This document shows positions 1-7,791 of a stretch of DNA of 64,000 nucleotides, in pieces. Position 1 is the first letter of the stretch, and the number at the start of each line of letters is the position of its first letter. Where the stretch lies: positions 99,163 through 163,162 of the forward strand of contig NZ_JAHYSG010000012.1 in assembly GCF_022095675.1 (NCBI RefSeq), read 5' to 3'. Below the pieces are notes generated by a model. That model saw only the letters and a program-made list of their open reading frames with translations, was not told the DNA's origin and ran no database searches. The stretch is from Dactylosporangium sp. AC04546 (GTDB lineage Bacteria > Actinomycetota > Actinomycetes > Mycobacteriales > Micromonosporaceae). The translations under genes and the position numbers were made by a program.

Positions 1-2136
1 CTCGAAACCGGACTCGCCGCGCTGGCCGCCCGGCTGGACCCCGGCCTGGCTGCCCGTCCGGAGGTCGGCGCCGAGTGGTGCCGGGCGTGGCTCGACACGC
101 ACGACGGCTGGCTGCTGGTGCTGGACAACGTCGCCCGCCCGGCCGACGTGGCGGAGCTGATCGGCGACCACCCGCGCGGCCGGTTTCTGGTCACCAGCCG
201 GCAGACCAGCGGCTGGACCGGCATCGCGGTCACGGCCCGGCTGGACGTCCTGCCCGCGGAGCCGTCGCTGGAGCTGCTGCGCCGGCTCGCGCCCGCGGAC
301 CTGCTCGACGGCGCGGCGGAGCTGGCCGCGGCGCTCGGTGGCCTGCCGCTGGCGATCGACCTGGCCGGCGCGTACCTCGCCCAGAACCGGGTGACGGCCC
401 GGGCATACCTCGAACGCCTGGCCCAGCCGGCGGGCGGCGTGTGGTCGTGGACGCCCGACGGCGGCGACCCGCAGCGCACCGTGGGGCGGGTCTGGCAGGT
501 CACCTTCGACCGCGTCGAGGCCGAGCACGGCCCGCTGCCGGGCCGGCTGCTGCAGACGATCGCCTGGTACGCCCCCGACGACATCCCGCTCGCGGTGCTC
601 GCGGCCGAGGCGCCGGACGGCGACGCGGCGCTCGACGAGGCGGTCGGGCGGCTGGCCGCCTACGGGCTCGTCACCCGCGACGGCGACGCGATCTCCGTGC
701 ACCGCCTGGTGCAGGCGGTCAACCGGGCCGGCTCCCCGGCCGAGCGCTGTGTCCGGGCGGTGGAGGCGCTGCGCGCCGCGTGGGAGGGCGCGCCGACACA
801 CGCGGTCTTCGACCGCCTCGCCCCGCACCTCGACGCGCTCCTCGAGCACGCCGCGCAGCTGCCCGGCGACGCGGATCTGCTCGCCGGGCTGGTCGAGGCG
901 GCCGGGCGGCTCGCCGAGGTCCGCGGCTGGTCCGAGCGGGCGACGACCCACCTGGAACGGCTGGCCGAGCGGCAGCGGCGGCTGCTCGGCCCCGGCCATC
1001 CCGACCTGGTCGACACGCGCGGCGCGCTGGCCGTGGCCCACGTCGAGGCGGGGGACGCCGGGACCGCGGTGGCGCTGCTGGAGGAGGTCGTGGCCGACGG
1101 GTTGCGGGCGTTCGGGCGGCGGCACCCGGCGACCGTGCTGGCCCGGTACCGGCTGGCGTTCGCGTCCGCCCGCAACGGTGGCTTCGGCCGCTCCTGGTAT
1201 CTGCTGGAACAGACCCTCCGGGACGCGGAGCGGTCGGTCGGCCGGGACCACCGGTACACCCTCAGCCTGCGCTACGCCCTCATCGAGCTGCTCACCGACT
1301 CCGTGCGCCGCCAGCAGCGCTACGGCCCGCGCCCGCTGCGGTTCGCGCGCACGACGTACTCCGCGCTGTCGCAGTACGGCAAGCTGATCGAGAGCCTGCG
1401 GCGGCAGTCGGGACCGGCCGACCCGGCGGCACTGGCGATCGTCAGCGAGCTCGCCTGGTTCCAGCTGACGATCGGCGTGGCGGGCCTGGCCGCGCAGAAC
1501 TTCGCCGTCCTGTACGACGCGGCGCAGGAGCGGCACGGCCCCGACGCCGACGAGACCCGGTCGGCGCGCCGGAACCTCGCGCGGGCCCACCTCGAGTCCC
1601 AGCAGCCGGAGCGGGCGGTACCGCTGTTCGAGCGCCTCGTCGAGGACGCCGGCGACGGCCCGGAGCTGGCCGGCGCCCTCCACGAGCTCGGGCGGGCGTA
1701 CGCGGCCGCGCGGGACACCGCCGCCGCGCAGGCCGCCTTCGAGCGCTCCGCCGAGCTGCGGGTGAGCACCGGCGACCGGGGGGCGGCGGACTACCCGACC
1801 GAGGTGGGCGAGGCGTTCGAGGCCGAGCGGCTGGCCGCCGAGTCCATCCCCTGGTACGAACGGGCGCTGGCCGCCGCGCCCGACGAGCGGGCGCGGCTGA
1901 AGGCCGGCAACAACCTCGCCGTCGCTCACGCCGGCGCCGGCCACCACGCGGTGGCGCTGGAGATGCTCGCCGGGATCGTGCCCGGCTACCGGCGGGAGTT
2001 CGGGGCGTCACACCACGAGACGATGACGGTCGAGGAGAACATCGCCGACATCACGGCGGCCGCGGAAGGGCGGCGCGGCCGCCGGTGGCCGTGGCCGTTC
2101 AGGTCACGACGGGCCAGCCGGCGGCGTCGTACGTGA
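1..2136 (+). CDS. NB-ARC/TPR protein, 5' end outside the window
   Basis: The reading frame is open from base 1, so the start lies upstream. The first residues contain a Walker B-like stretch (LLVLDNV) followed by a sensor-like VTSRQ, as in NB-ARC/STAND ATPases. 'GGLPLAIDLAGAYLAQ' is the usual GLPLA motif of that fold. A winged-helix-like part ('LAAYGLVTRDGDAISVHRLVQ') follows, and the second half is tetratricopeptide-like, with 'GPGHPDLVDTRGALAVAHVEAGD' and 'ELAGALHELGRAYAAARDTAAAQAAF'. The C-terminus is very Arg-rich. STAND ATPases of this kind act as nucleotide-dependent signalling switches; the effector part and the Walker A loop would lie to the left. The 3' end overlaps the convergent GH43 gene by 38 bp. 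Confidence 0.8.
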   Translation, partial: LETGLAALAARLDPGLAARPEVGAEWCRAWLDTHDGWLLVLDNVARPADVAELIGDHPRGRFLVTSRQTSGWTGIAVTARLDVLPAEPSLELLRRLAPADLLDGAAELAAALGGLPLAIDLAGAYLAQNRVTARAYLERLAQPAGGVWSWTPDGGDPQRTVGRVWQVTFDRVEAEHGPLPGRLLQTIAWYAPDDIPLAVLAAEAPDGDAALDEAVGRLAAYGLVTRDGDAISVHRLVQAVNRAGSPAERCVRAVEALRAAWEGAPTHAVFDRLAPHLDALLEHAAQLPGDADLLAGLVEAAGRLAEVRGWSERATTHLERLAERQRRLLGPGHPDLVDTRGALAVAHVEAGDAGTAVALLEEVVADGLRAFGRRHPATVLARYRLAFASARNGGFGRSWYLLEQTLRDAERSVGRDHRYTLSLRYALIELLTDSVRRQQRYGPRPLRFARTTYSALSQYGKLIESLRRQSGPADPAALAIVSELAWFQLTIGVAGLAAQNFAVLYDAAQERHGPDADETRSARRNLARAHLESQQPERAVPLFERLVEDAGDGPELAGALHELGRAYAAARDTAAAQAAFERSAELRVSTGDRGAADYPTEVGEAFEAERLAAESIPWYERALAAAPDERARLKAGNNLAVAHAGAGHHAVALEMLAGIVPGYRREFGASHHETMTVEENIADITAAAEGRRGRRWPWPFRSRRASRRRRT

Positions 2137-3058
2137 GCCGGTTGATCCCGAGCAGTGCGGTGCCGTTGTCGGCGTAGTAGTGGTACACGAGCAGGTCACC
2201 GTCGGTGTCCGCCAGGAGCGCCTGGTGGCCGGGCCCGTGGATCGAGCCGTGGCCGGCCAGGATCTCGGTCCCGCCGCCGGCGGTCATGGCCACGCCGTTG
2301 CGGTCGGTGTAGGGGCCGGTGACGCTGGACGAGCGGCCGACCATGACGCGGTACGTGCTGGCGGCGCCGCGGCAGCAGTAGTCGAAGGAGACGTAGAGGT
2401 AGTACCAGGCGCCGCGCTTGACGATCACCGGCGCCTCGATCGGGCCGCCGCCCCGGCCGGCGACCGACCGGATCGTGGTGTCGGCCCGCTTGCCGGTGGC
2501 GGGGTCGAGCTGGACCAGCTTGATACCGGACCAGAACGAGCCGAACGTGAGCCACCAGCGACCCTGGTCGTCGACGACGAGGTCGGGGTCGATGGCGTTG
2601 AAGGTGTCGCTCGTGCGTGACTCGATCACGAGACCCTGGTTGGTCCAGCTGCCGGACGCGCCGGTCGGGCTGGTGGCGAGGAAGATGGCCGAGCGGTTCG
2701 AGCCGAACGTCGAGGCCGAGTAGTAGAGGACGTACCGCCCGTCGCGGTACGAGATGTGGGGCGCCCACAGGTTGCGGCTGCCGCCGGTGTACGCGGTCGT
2801 CCACGGCGCGCCGCTCGGGAACACCGTGCCGGCGCTGCGGAACGCGACCCGGTCGGTGGACGTCTTGATCGCCAGGTTGTCGCCGGTGTGGACGAGCAGG
2901 TAGCTCCCGCCCGGCGTCCTGATCATGCTGGGGTCGTGGACCCGGGTGCTCCCGGTGACCGTGCCCGGGTTCGGGTATGTTGCGGCCTCGGCGTCGATCG
3001 CGGTGGCCGCCACAAGGGTCAGGGCCGCCGCGGCAGCCATCACCAACCTGCGTCTCAT
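2099..3058 (-). CDS. Secreted GH43 arabinan endo-1,5-alpha-L-arabinosidase-like enzyme
   Basis: A 319-residue protein with a clear signal peptide (MRRR, then an Ala-rich core, probable cleavage near AEA-ATYP at residue 26). It then shows the five-bladed propeller signatures of glycoside hydrolase family 43: 'HDPSMI' with the catalytic base Asp, 'NAIDPDLV' with the second Asp, and 'GPIEAPVI' with the catalytic acid Glu. 'HGPGHQALL' near the C-terminus is typical of arabinanases. The predicted role is extracellular cleavage of the alpha-1,5 backbone of arabinan. The length fits a single catalytic domain without a carbohydrate-binding module. A LacI-type half-operator lies directly upstream, and the start is preceded by a TTGACA box at 3090-3095. 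It lies downstream of the dehydrogenase gene on the same strand. Exact substrate (arabinan versus arabinoxylan) is inferred. Confidence 0.88.
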   Translation of the reverse strand: MRRRLVMAAAAALTLVAATAIDAEAATYPNPGTVTGSTRVHDPSMIRTPGGSYLLVHTGDNLAIKTSTDRVAFRSAGTVFPSGAPWTTAYTGGSRNLWAPHISYRDGRYVLYYSASTFGSNRSAIFLATSPTGASGSWTNQGLVIESRTSDTFNAIDPDLVVDDQGRWWLTFGSFWSGIKLVQLDPATGKRADTTIRSVAGRGGGPIEAPVIVKRGAWYYLYVSFDYCCRGAASTYRVMVGRSSSVTGPYTDRNGVAMTAGGGTEILAGHGSIHGPGHQALLADTDGDLLVYHYYADNGTALLGINRLTYDAAGWPVVT

Positions 3059-3066
3059 GCCGGAAA

Positions 3067-3078
3067 GTGAGCGCTAAC
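3067..3078 (-). promoter_or_regulatory. Possible LacI-family operator
   Basis: On the coding strand of the GH43 gene the bases read GTTAGCGCTCAC, one step from the perfect palindrome GTTAGCGCTAAC that LacI-family regulators often bind. The site sits 9 bases upstream of the ATG and downstream of a TTGACA box. A substrate-responsive repressor is plausible, but no regulator gene is adjacent. Confidence 0.35.
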
Positions 3079-3122
3079 ATCGTGACGGTTGTCAATCTCC
3101 ACATGATGACGGCGCTCGATGT

Positions 3123-4151
3123 CTATGAAACTTCCACCACGGTCTTCAGGCCCTCGCGGGCGGTCGCGGCGGCGAACGCCTCGGCCGTGCGCTCGAGCGG
3201 GTAGCGGGCCGTGACCAGGGACTCGACGTCGATCGCGCCGCTGGCGGCGAGGGCGGTCGTCCTGGGGTACATCTCCCGCATCCGGCGCACGAGCAGGAGC
3301 GTGAGGCCCTTGCGGCGGGCCAGGGAGGCCGGGAACGAGGTGCGGTCGTCGTCGGGGATGCCGGCCAGCACGACCTTGCCGCCGGGCCGGCAGGCGCGCA
3401 TCGCGCTCTCCACGGCGGCGTCGGTGCCGGCGATCTCGAAGGCGACGTCGGCGACACTGTCGATCTCGGTGTCGGGCGCCGCCGAGGCCGGGAACGCCGC
3501 GGACGCCGAGGGCGCGTAGACGGCGTCCGCGCCCGCGGCGAGGGCGGCCGCTCGGCGGTGCGCGCGGGGCTCCACGGCGACCACCCGGGCGGCGCCGGCG
3601 ACCCTCGCGAGCTGGATGGTGAGCAGCCCGATCGGCCCGCACCCGACCACGGCGACGGTGGCACCGACCCGCAGGTGCGCGAGGTCGAGCCCGTGCAGGG
3701 CGACGCCGAGCGGTTCGAGCACCGCTCCCCCGGCGTCGCTGACCGTGTCCGGCAGCGGGTGCAGCAGGTGCTCCGGCCAGGCGATGACCTCGCGCAGCCC
3801 GCCGTCGGTGCTCCCGTGCCCGGCGAAGCGCAGGTTCGTGCAGAGGTTGGGGTTGCCGCCCAGGCAGAACTCGCAGGCCCGGCAGGCGACGGCCGGGTCG
3901 ATCGCCACCCGCTGCCCGGCCATTGGCCCGTCCCGTGGCCCGTCGAGCACGACCCCGGCCATCTCGTGGCCCAGGGCCAGCGGCCGGTCGAGCACGGCGT
4001 CGCCGATGCCGCCCTCGCCGAACCAGTGCAGGTCCGACCCGCACAGCCCGACCGCGGTCACGCGCACGAGGCACTCCCCCGGCCCGGCGACCGGCGCCTC
4101 CTCCTCGACGATCCGGACGTCCCCGATCCCGAACAACCGCGCCGCCTTCAT
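3123..4151 (-). CDS. Zinc-dependent alcohol/polyol dehydrogenase (MDR family)
   Basis: A 342-residue medium-chain dehydrogenase/reductase. 'GLCGSDLHWF' carries the catalytic-zinc Cys, 'LGHEMAGVV' the His-Glu pair, and 'CRACEFCLGGNPNLC' the four Cys of the structural zinc site. 'VVGCGPIGLLTIQLA' is the Rossmann dinucleotide loop. Overall it resembles sorbitol, idonate or threonine dehydrogenases and should oxidise a secondary alcohol of a polyol or sugar acid with NAD(P). The ATG at 4151 is chosen over the GTG at 4160 because a TAGCGT -10 element ends 7 bases before it, implying a leaderless mRNA. It lies 64 bp before the GH43 gene on the same strand, so joint use in sugar catabolism is possible; the substrate cannot be read from the sequence. 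Confidence 0.87.
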   Translation of the reverse strand: MKAARLFGIGDVRIVEEEAPVAGPGECLVRVTAVGLCGSDLHWFGEGGIGDAVLDRPLALGHEMAGVVLDGPRDGPMAGQRVAIDPAVACRACEFCLGGNPNLCTNLRFAGHGSTDGGLREVIAWPEHLLHPLPDTVSDAGGAVLEPLGVALHGLDLAHLRVGATVAVVGCGPIGLLTIQLARVAGAARVVAVEPRAHRRAAALAAGADAVYAPSASAAFPASAAPDTEIDSVADVAFEIAGTDAAVESAMRACRPGGKVVLAGIPDDDRTSFPASLARRKGLTLLLVRRMREMYPRTTALAASGAIDVESLVTARYPLERTAEAFAAATAREGLKTVVEVS

Positions 4152-4158
4152 CCCGATC

Positions 4159-4171
4159 ACGCTACTAGGCT
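4159..4171. promoter_or_regulatory. Back-to-back leaderless promoter pair
   Basis: Only 26 bases separate the divergent ATG codons at 4151 (minus) and 4178 (plus). The gap holds two TANNNT -10 elements in opposite directions: TAGCGT on the minus strand (4159-4164, 7 bases before its ATG) and TAGGCT on the plus strand (4166-4171, 6 bases before its ATG). This spacing is typical of actinobacterial leaderless transcripts. No Shine-Dalgarno sequence is present for either gene. Confidence 0.6.
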
Positions 4172-4177
4172 GTGCGG

Positions 4178-4813
4178 ATGGTGACGGCGCGGCCGGCGGC
4201 CGGGGGCGGCCGGTGGGTGGAGATCTCGCCCGAGCGGCTGCGCGGGTGGCTCGACGGCTTCTACGGGCGGCATGACGGGGCCGAGGAGGACGGGCTCACG
4301 CTCACCGGCGCGAGCAACGGCGACACGGCCGCCGTCCACCCGCCGCCCGGCCTGGAGGCGGTCACCGACCTCGACGGGCTGCTGGCCGGGCTGCCGACGC
4401 CGCCGGCCATCGGGCTGCTGCTCGCCCGCAAGGGGGCGGCCGGCGTGGCGGTCGTCGACGGGACGACCGTCCGGCTGTCCAAGGTGGAACGCTTCCACGT
4501 GCACGGGCGGACGGCGGCGGGCGGATGGTCGCAGCAGCGATATGCCCGCCGCCGGGACAACCAGAGCGACGCCGTCGCCGGCAAGACCGCCGACATCGCG
4601 GCGCGGGTGCTGCTCCCCCACGCGGACGAGCTGGCCGCGCTGGTGTGCGGCGGCGACCGGGGTATGGTCGACGCCGTGCTCGCCGACCGCCGCCTCGCCC
4701 CGCTCGCCGCGAAGCGGCACCCGCACCTGCTGGAGGTCGCCGAGCCCCGCCTCGCCGTGCTGGAGGAGGCGGCGGTCACCGCCCGCAAGGTGCGGATCCA
4801 CCTGGTGCCATGA
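4178..4813 (+). CDS. acVLRF1-family peptidyl-tRNA hydrolase
   Basis: A 211-residue protein of the actinobacterial Vms1-like release factor family (acVLRF1). The family's eRF1/Vms1-like domain has a catalytic loop with a conserved Gln; here the loop is 'GGWSQQRYARRRDNQ'. The proteins are thought to release nascent chains from tRNA on stalled, split 50S ribosomal subunits. 'AALVCGGDRGMVDAVLADRRL' is the usual middle segment. The ATG at 4178 is preferred over the GTG at 4172, because a TAGGCT -10 box ends just before the GTG and the transcript should begin at or near the ATG. The stop codon overlaps the start of the next gene (ATGA), so the two are translationally coupled. Confidence 0.82.
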   Translation: MVTARPAAGGGRWVEISPERLRGWLDGFYGRHDGAEEDGLTLTGASNGDTAAVHPPPGLEAVTDLDGLLAGLPTPPAIGLLLARKGAAGVAVVDGTTVRLSKVERFHVHGRTAAGGWSQQRYARRRDNQSDAVAGKTADIAARVLLPHADELAALVCGGDRGMVDAVLADRRLAPLAAKRHPHLLEVAEPRLAVLEEAAVTARKVRIHLVP

Positions 4814-5763
4814 CGACCCACGAGCGCGAGATCACCGAGCCGGTCGACCTGTGCCTCCCCGGCGGCCGCCTCAACCCGGCCGCCGTCGGCTGGACCCGCC
4901 GCCCGCTGCACCGGGCCAACCTGCGCGGCTGGGGCCGGGCCAAGCGCTGGGAGTACTGGGGCATCGTCACGCCCGGCCACATCATCGGCCTGGTCGCGTC
5001 GTCCCTGGACTACGCGGGCGTCCACGGCATCTACGTCCTGGACCGGGCGACCGGCCAGGAGACGGTCCGCGACGCGGTAGTCCCGTTCGCCCGCGACGCC
5101 GCCCTGGGCACCTTCGGCTCCGCGCACGTCCGCGGCGGCGGCCTGTCGCTCGACATCGAGGCCGAGTCGATCCGAGCAGTGGCGCCCGGGGTCGAGGTGG
5201 ATGTGACGGTACCGCTGCCGCCCGGCCACGAGTCGCTGGGTGTGGTCGTGCCGTGGAGCACGCGGCGCTTCCAGTACACGGTCAAGGACCTGGGCCGCCC
5301 GGCCCGGGGCACCCTCCGCCTCGGCTCCTCGGAGCACACCGTCGACGGCTTCGCCGTCCTGGACCACGGCCGCGGCAAGTGGCCGTACGCGATCCGCTGG
5401 AACTGGGCGGCAGGCTGCGGCCCCGGTCGCGCGATCCAGCTGGGCGGCCGGTGGACCGACGGCACCGGCTCGACGGAGAACGGCGTCTTCGCCGACGGCC
5501 GCCTGCACAAGCTGGGCGCCGAGCTGACCTGGACCTACGACCGCCGCGACTGGCTGCGCCCCTGGCGCATCACCGGCGACGGCGTGGACGTCACGTTCCA
5601 CCCGTTCCACGAGCGGGTCGCCCGCACCAACCTGCTGGTGGTGGCGAACGAGACCCACCAGTGCTTCGGCCACTTCACCGGCTGGGCGTCGCTGGACGAC
5701 GGTGCACGGGTCGACCTGGACGGCCTGACCGGCTGGGCCGAGGAGGCCTACAACCGCTGGTAG
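4810..5763 (+). CDS. DUF2804 domain protein
   Basis: A 317-residue protein that matches the DUF2804 pattern from end to end: an early 'RANLRGWGRAKRWEYWGI', 'LDHGRGKWPYAIRWNWAAG' near the middle and 'DVTFHPFHERVARTNLLVV' before a C-terminal 'CFGHFTGW'. The family adopts a lipocalin-like fold similar to hydroxyneurosporene synthase/CrtC-type proteins; its function is unknown. There is no signal peptide. It overlaps the acVLRF1 gene by 4 bases. The last 31 bases of this region, ending just past the stop, are copied exactly at 7754-7784. Confidence 0.82.
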   Translation: MTTHEREITEPVDLCLPGGRLNPAAVGWTRRPLHRANLRGWGRAKRWEYWGIVTPGHIIGLVASSLDYAGVHGIYVLDRATGQETVRDAVVPFARDAALGTFGSAHVRGGGLSLDIEAESIRAVAPGVEVDVTVPLPPGHESLGVVVPWSTRRFQYTVKDLGRPARGTLRLGSSEHTVDGFAVLDHGRGKWPYAIRWNWAAGCGPGRAIQLGGRWTDGTGSTENGVFADGRLHKLGAELTWTYDRRDWLRPWRITGDGVDVTFHPFHERVARTNLLVVANETHQCFGHFTGWASLDDGARVDLDGLTGWAEEAYNRW

Positions 5764-5766
5764 CGC
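5736..5766 (+). repeat. 31-bp direct repeat, copy 1 (end of the DUF2804 gene)
   Basis: The last eight sense codons of the DUF2804 gene (encoding AEEAYNRW), its TAG and the next 3 bases form a stretch identical to 7754-7784. A shorter shared word, TGACCGGCTGG, precedes both copies (5726-5736 and 7711-7721). Copy 1 is part of the functional gene. Confidence 0.9.
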
Positions 5767-6294
5767 TCAGTCGGCGGGCATCACCACGGTCGTGAACAGG
5801 CGCCGGATCCGGTCCGGGCCGGCGGGCACGGCGAGCCAGCGGGTCAGCAGCTCACGGTACTCCCCCAGGAACTGGCGCATCTCGTCGTCCGTGAGGTGCA
5901 GGGCCGCCTGCCGGTAGCCGACCAGGTCGGCCTCCAGGTCGACCGTCTCGCGGCCCAGGTAGCGGTCGAAGTCCCCGAGGACCGCCGCCATGAACGTGGT
6001 GAACGCCTGCCGGTGCTCCTCGGCGCTCATCGTGCGGGCCTCCGCGCCGTCGATCGAGGCGGCGTCGACCTTGAGCCGGTAGGTGCGCTCGACGCTGCCG
6101 CGCACACGCCGCTCGTTCACCACGTGCAGGATGCCCACTTCGACGAGGAGCGCCACGTGACGGTAGAGCGTGGTGGTCGCGACGTCGGGCAGCGCCTCAC
6201 CGAGCTGCGCGGTGGTGAGCTCGCGCTCGCCGAGCAGGGCCTGCACGATCCGGAACCGCACCGGGTGCAGCAGCCGGTCCGCCGAAGCCGCCAT
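5767..6294 (-). CDS. ArsR-like winged-helix transcriptional regulator
   Basis: A 175-residue protein whose first 80 residues form a winged helix-turn-helix: 'LLHPVRFRIVQALLGERELTTAQLGEAL' and 'TTLYRHVALLVEVGILHVV' are the helix pair of ArsR/PadR-like regulators. The C-terminal half is helical and acidic with no metal-binding Cys, so a small-molecule or protein signal is more likely than a metal. GGAGGGACAC precedes the ATG. It is divergent from the PH-like/hydrolase pair; an inverted repeat in the shared promoter region suggests it controls that pair and itself. Its stop lies 3 bases after the convergent DUF2804 stop. Confidence 0.85.
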   Translation of the reverse strand: MAASADRLLHPVRFRIVQALLGERELTTAQLGEALPDVATTTLYRHVALLVEVGILHVVNERRVRGSVERTYRLKVDAASIDGAEARTMSAEEHRQAFTTFMAAVLGDFDRYLGRETVDLEADLVGYRQAALHLTDDEMRQFLGEYRELLTRWLAVPAGPDRIRRLFTTVVMPAD

Positions 6295-6324
6295 GTGTCC
6301 CTCCGCACTCCACTGTTTCCAACA

Positions 6325-6349
6325 TTGACAACATTACCAGAAACGGTAA
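6325..6349 (+). promoter_or_regulatory. Promoter with inverted-repeat operator
   Basis: A TTGACA box (6325-6330) faces the plus-strand genes, with a weak TAACGC about 16 bases downstream. Between them lies the inverted repeat TTACC-N6-GGTAA (6334-6338 and 6345-6349). AACATT also occurs twice at 9-bp spacing (6321, 6330). A dimeric winged-helix protein bound here would block the promoter; the neighbouring ArsR-like gene is the obvious candidate. Confidence 0.45.
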
Positions 6350-6359
6350 CGCTGGAGTC

Positions 6360-6734
6360 ATGAGCACCACCACAGTGAACAGCGAGTTCCTCACCGTCGA
6401 GCTGACCACCGCCGAGCATGCGCTCGCCCTCCACGGCGACCTCCGGATCCCCCTGGCCGACGTCACGGGCGTCGAGCTGCTGCCCGACGGCTACCGGGCC
6501 GCGCACGGCCTGCGCGCTCCCGGCATGCGGATCCCCGGCCGGCGCCTGATCGGCACGATGTGGTCCAGGACCGGCCGCGAGTTCGCCGACGTCCGCAGCG
6601 GCGAGCCGGCCGTACGGGTCACGCTGCGCAACCAGCCCTGGGCGTCCGTGCTCGTCTCCACCCCGCAGGCCGCCGAACTGGCCGCCGATCTGACCACCCG
6701 CCTGCCCGGCGGCGCGCCGCGGGACCAGGCGTGA
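6360..6734 (+). CDS. Small PH-like (bacterial PH domain) protein
   Basis: A 124-residue soluble protein predicted to be mostly beta strands with one C-terminal helix ('VSTPQAAELAADLTTRLP'). The pattern 'EFLTVELTTAEHALALHGDLRIPLADVTGVELLPD' followed by strands and a final 'SVLVSTPQAAELA' resembles the small pleckstrin-homology-like proteins of actinomycetes. No catalytic motif or membrane segment is seen. A GGAG lies close before the ATG. It shares a GTGA overlap with the following alpha/beta hydrolase gene, so both are expressed as one unit, probably under the divergent ArsR-like regulator. Function unknown. Confidence 0.6.
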   Translation: MSTTTVNSEFLTVELTTAEHALALHGDLRIPLADVTGVELLPDGYRAAHGLRAPGMRIPGRRLIGTMWSRTGREFADVRSGEPAVRVTLRNQPWASVLVSTPQAAELAADLTTRLPGGAPRDQA

Positions 6735-7690
6735 GCACCGAGGTCCGGTTCCCGGGCCCCGACCGGGACCTGGCCGGCACGCTCACCGTCCCCGACGGCC
6801 CCGGCCCGTTCCCGGCCGCCCTGCTGATCCCCGGCTCCGGCCCGGTCGACCGCGACAGCAACCACGGCAAGATGGGCCTCGGCGTCACGGCCCAGCTGGC
6901 GGACGCGCTCACCGCGGCCGGGTACGCCAGCCTCCGCTACGACAAGCGCGGCGTGGCCGCCTCCCGCCTGCTCCGCGACGGCAGCACGGAGCCCGCCGAC
7001 GCCTGGAAGCGCCCCGGCCTGCACGACAACGCCGAGGACGCGGCGGCCGCGCTGGCCTGGCTGGCCGGCGGCCCGGAGGTCGACCGCGACGCCGTGTTCC
7101 TCATCGGTCACAGCGAGGGCGCCATCCTGGCCGCCGAGGTCGCCGCCGACCCCGGACCGGTCGACCCGGCGGGCGTGGTCCTGCTGTCGTGCCCGGCCAC
7201 CCCGGGCGACGTCACTCTGCGCTGGCAGGCGACCATGCTCCCCGCCTCGATCCCCGCCCCGGTCCGCATCCTGCTCCGGCTGCTGCGGGTCGACCTGGTC
7301 AAGAGCGTCCGCAAGAACCACGAGCGGATCCGCCGGACGACCACCGACACGGCCCGCCTCGGTCTGACCCGCGTCAACGCCCGCTGGGTCCGCGAGTTCC
7401 TCGACCACGACCCGGCGACCGACCTGGCCCGGCTCACCGTCCCGACGCTGGCGATCACCGGGAGCAAGGACCTGCAGACGAACCCCGACGACCTCGGCCG
7501 CATCGCGGCGCTCGTCGCGGGCCCGGTCGAGACCTGGCTCGCCCCGGACCTGTCCCACCTGCTCCGCGCCCAGCCCGGGCCGGCCTCCCTGCGCGCCTAC
7601 CGCAAGGAGATCCGCCACCCCGTCGACCCCGGCCTGCTGGCCCGCGTCACCGAGTGGCTGGCCCGGCACCGCCCCGCACCGGCTCGCTGA
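6731..7690 (+). CDS. Alpha/beta hydrolase
   Basis: A 319-residue serine hydrolase of the dienelactone-hydrolase/BAAT-like group. 'IPGSGPVDRDSN' is the oxyanion-hole strand, 'YDKRGVAAS' the usual following loop, 'LIGHSEGAILAAE' the nucleophile elbow with Ser in GHSEG, 'TGSKDLQTNP' the acid region and 'APDLSHLLR' the catalytic His. There is no signal peptide, so it is cytosolic. The GTG at 6731, in a GTGA overlap with the preceding stop, fixes the start. The substrate is probably an ester or lactone, but nothing in the sequence says which. The block 5767-7753 that contains this gene is bounded by a short direct repeat. Confidence 0.86.
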   Translation: MSTEVRFPGPDRDLAGTLTVPDGPGPFPAALLIPGSGPVDRDSNHGKMGLGVTAQLADALTAAGYASLRYDKRGVAASRLLRDGSTEPADAWKRPGLHDNAEDAAAALAWLAGGPEVDRDAVFLIGHSEGAILAAEVAADPGPVDPAGVVLLSCPATPGDVTLRWQATMLPASIPAPVRILLRLLRVDLVKSVRKNHERIRRTTTDTARLGLTRVNARWVREFLDHDPATDLARLTVPTLAITGSKDLQTNPDDLGRIAALVAGPVETWLAPDLSHLLRAQPGPASLRAYRKEIRHPVDPGLLARVTEWLARHRPAPAR

Positions 7691-7753
7691 CCCGCCCGCC
7701 CGGTAGACAATGACCGGCTGGCTGACGGGGGCACCCGGCAGCCCGGGCAGGAC

Positions 7754-7784
7754 GGCCGAGGAGGCCTACAACCGCTGGTAGCGC
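7754..7784 (+). repeat. 31-bp direct repeat, copy 2 (orphan tail of a DUF2804 gene)
   Basis: An exact copy of 5736-5766 lies between the hydrolase stop and the convergent glycosyltransferase stop. It encodes the DUF2804 C-terminus and stop but has no gene in front of it. A further TGACCGGCTGG shared with the DUF2804 gene lies at 7711-7721, separated from the repeat by 32 unrelated bases. This looks like a scar of duplication or insertion. Confidence 0.9.
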
Positions 7785-7791
7785 CGCCGGT

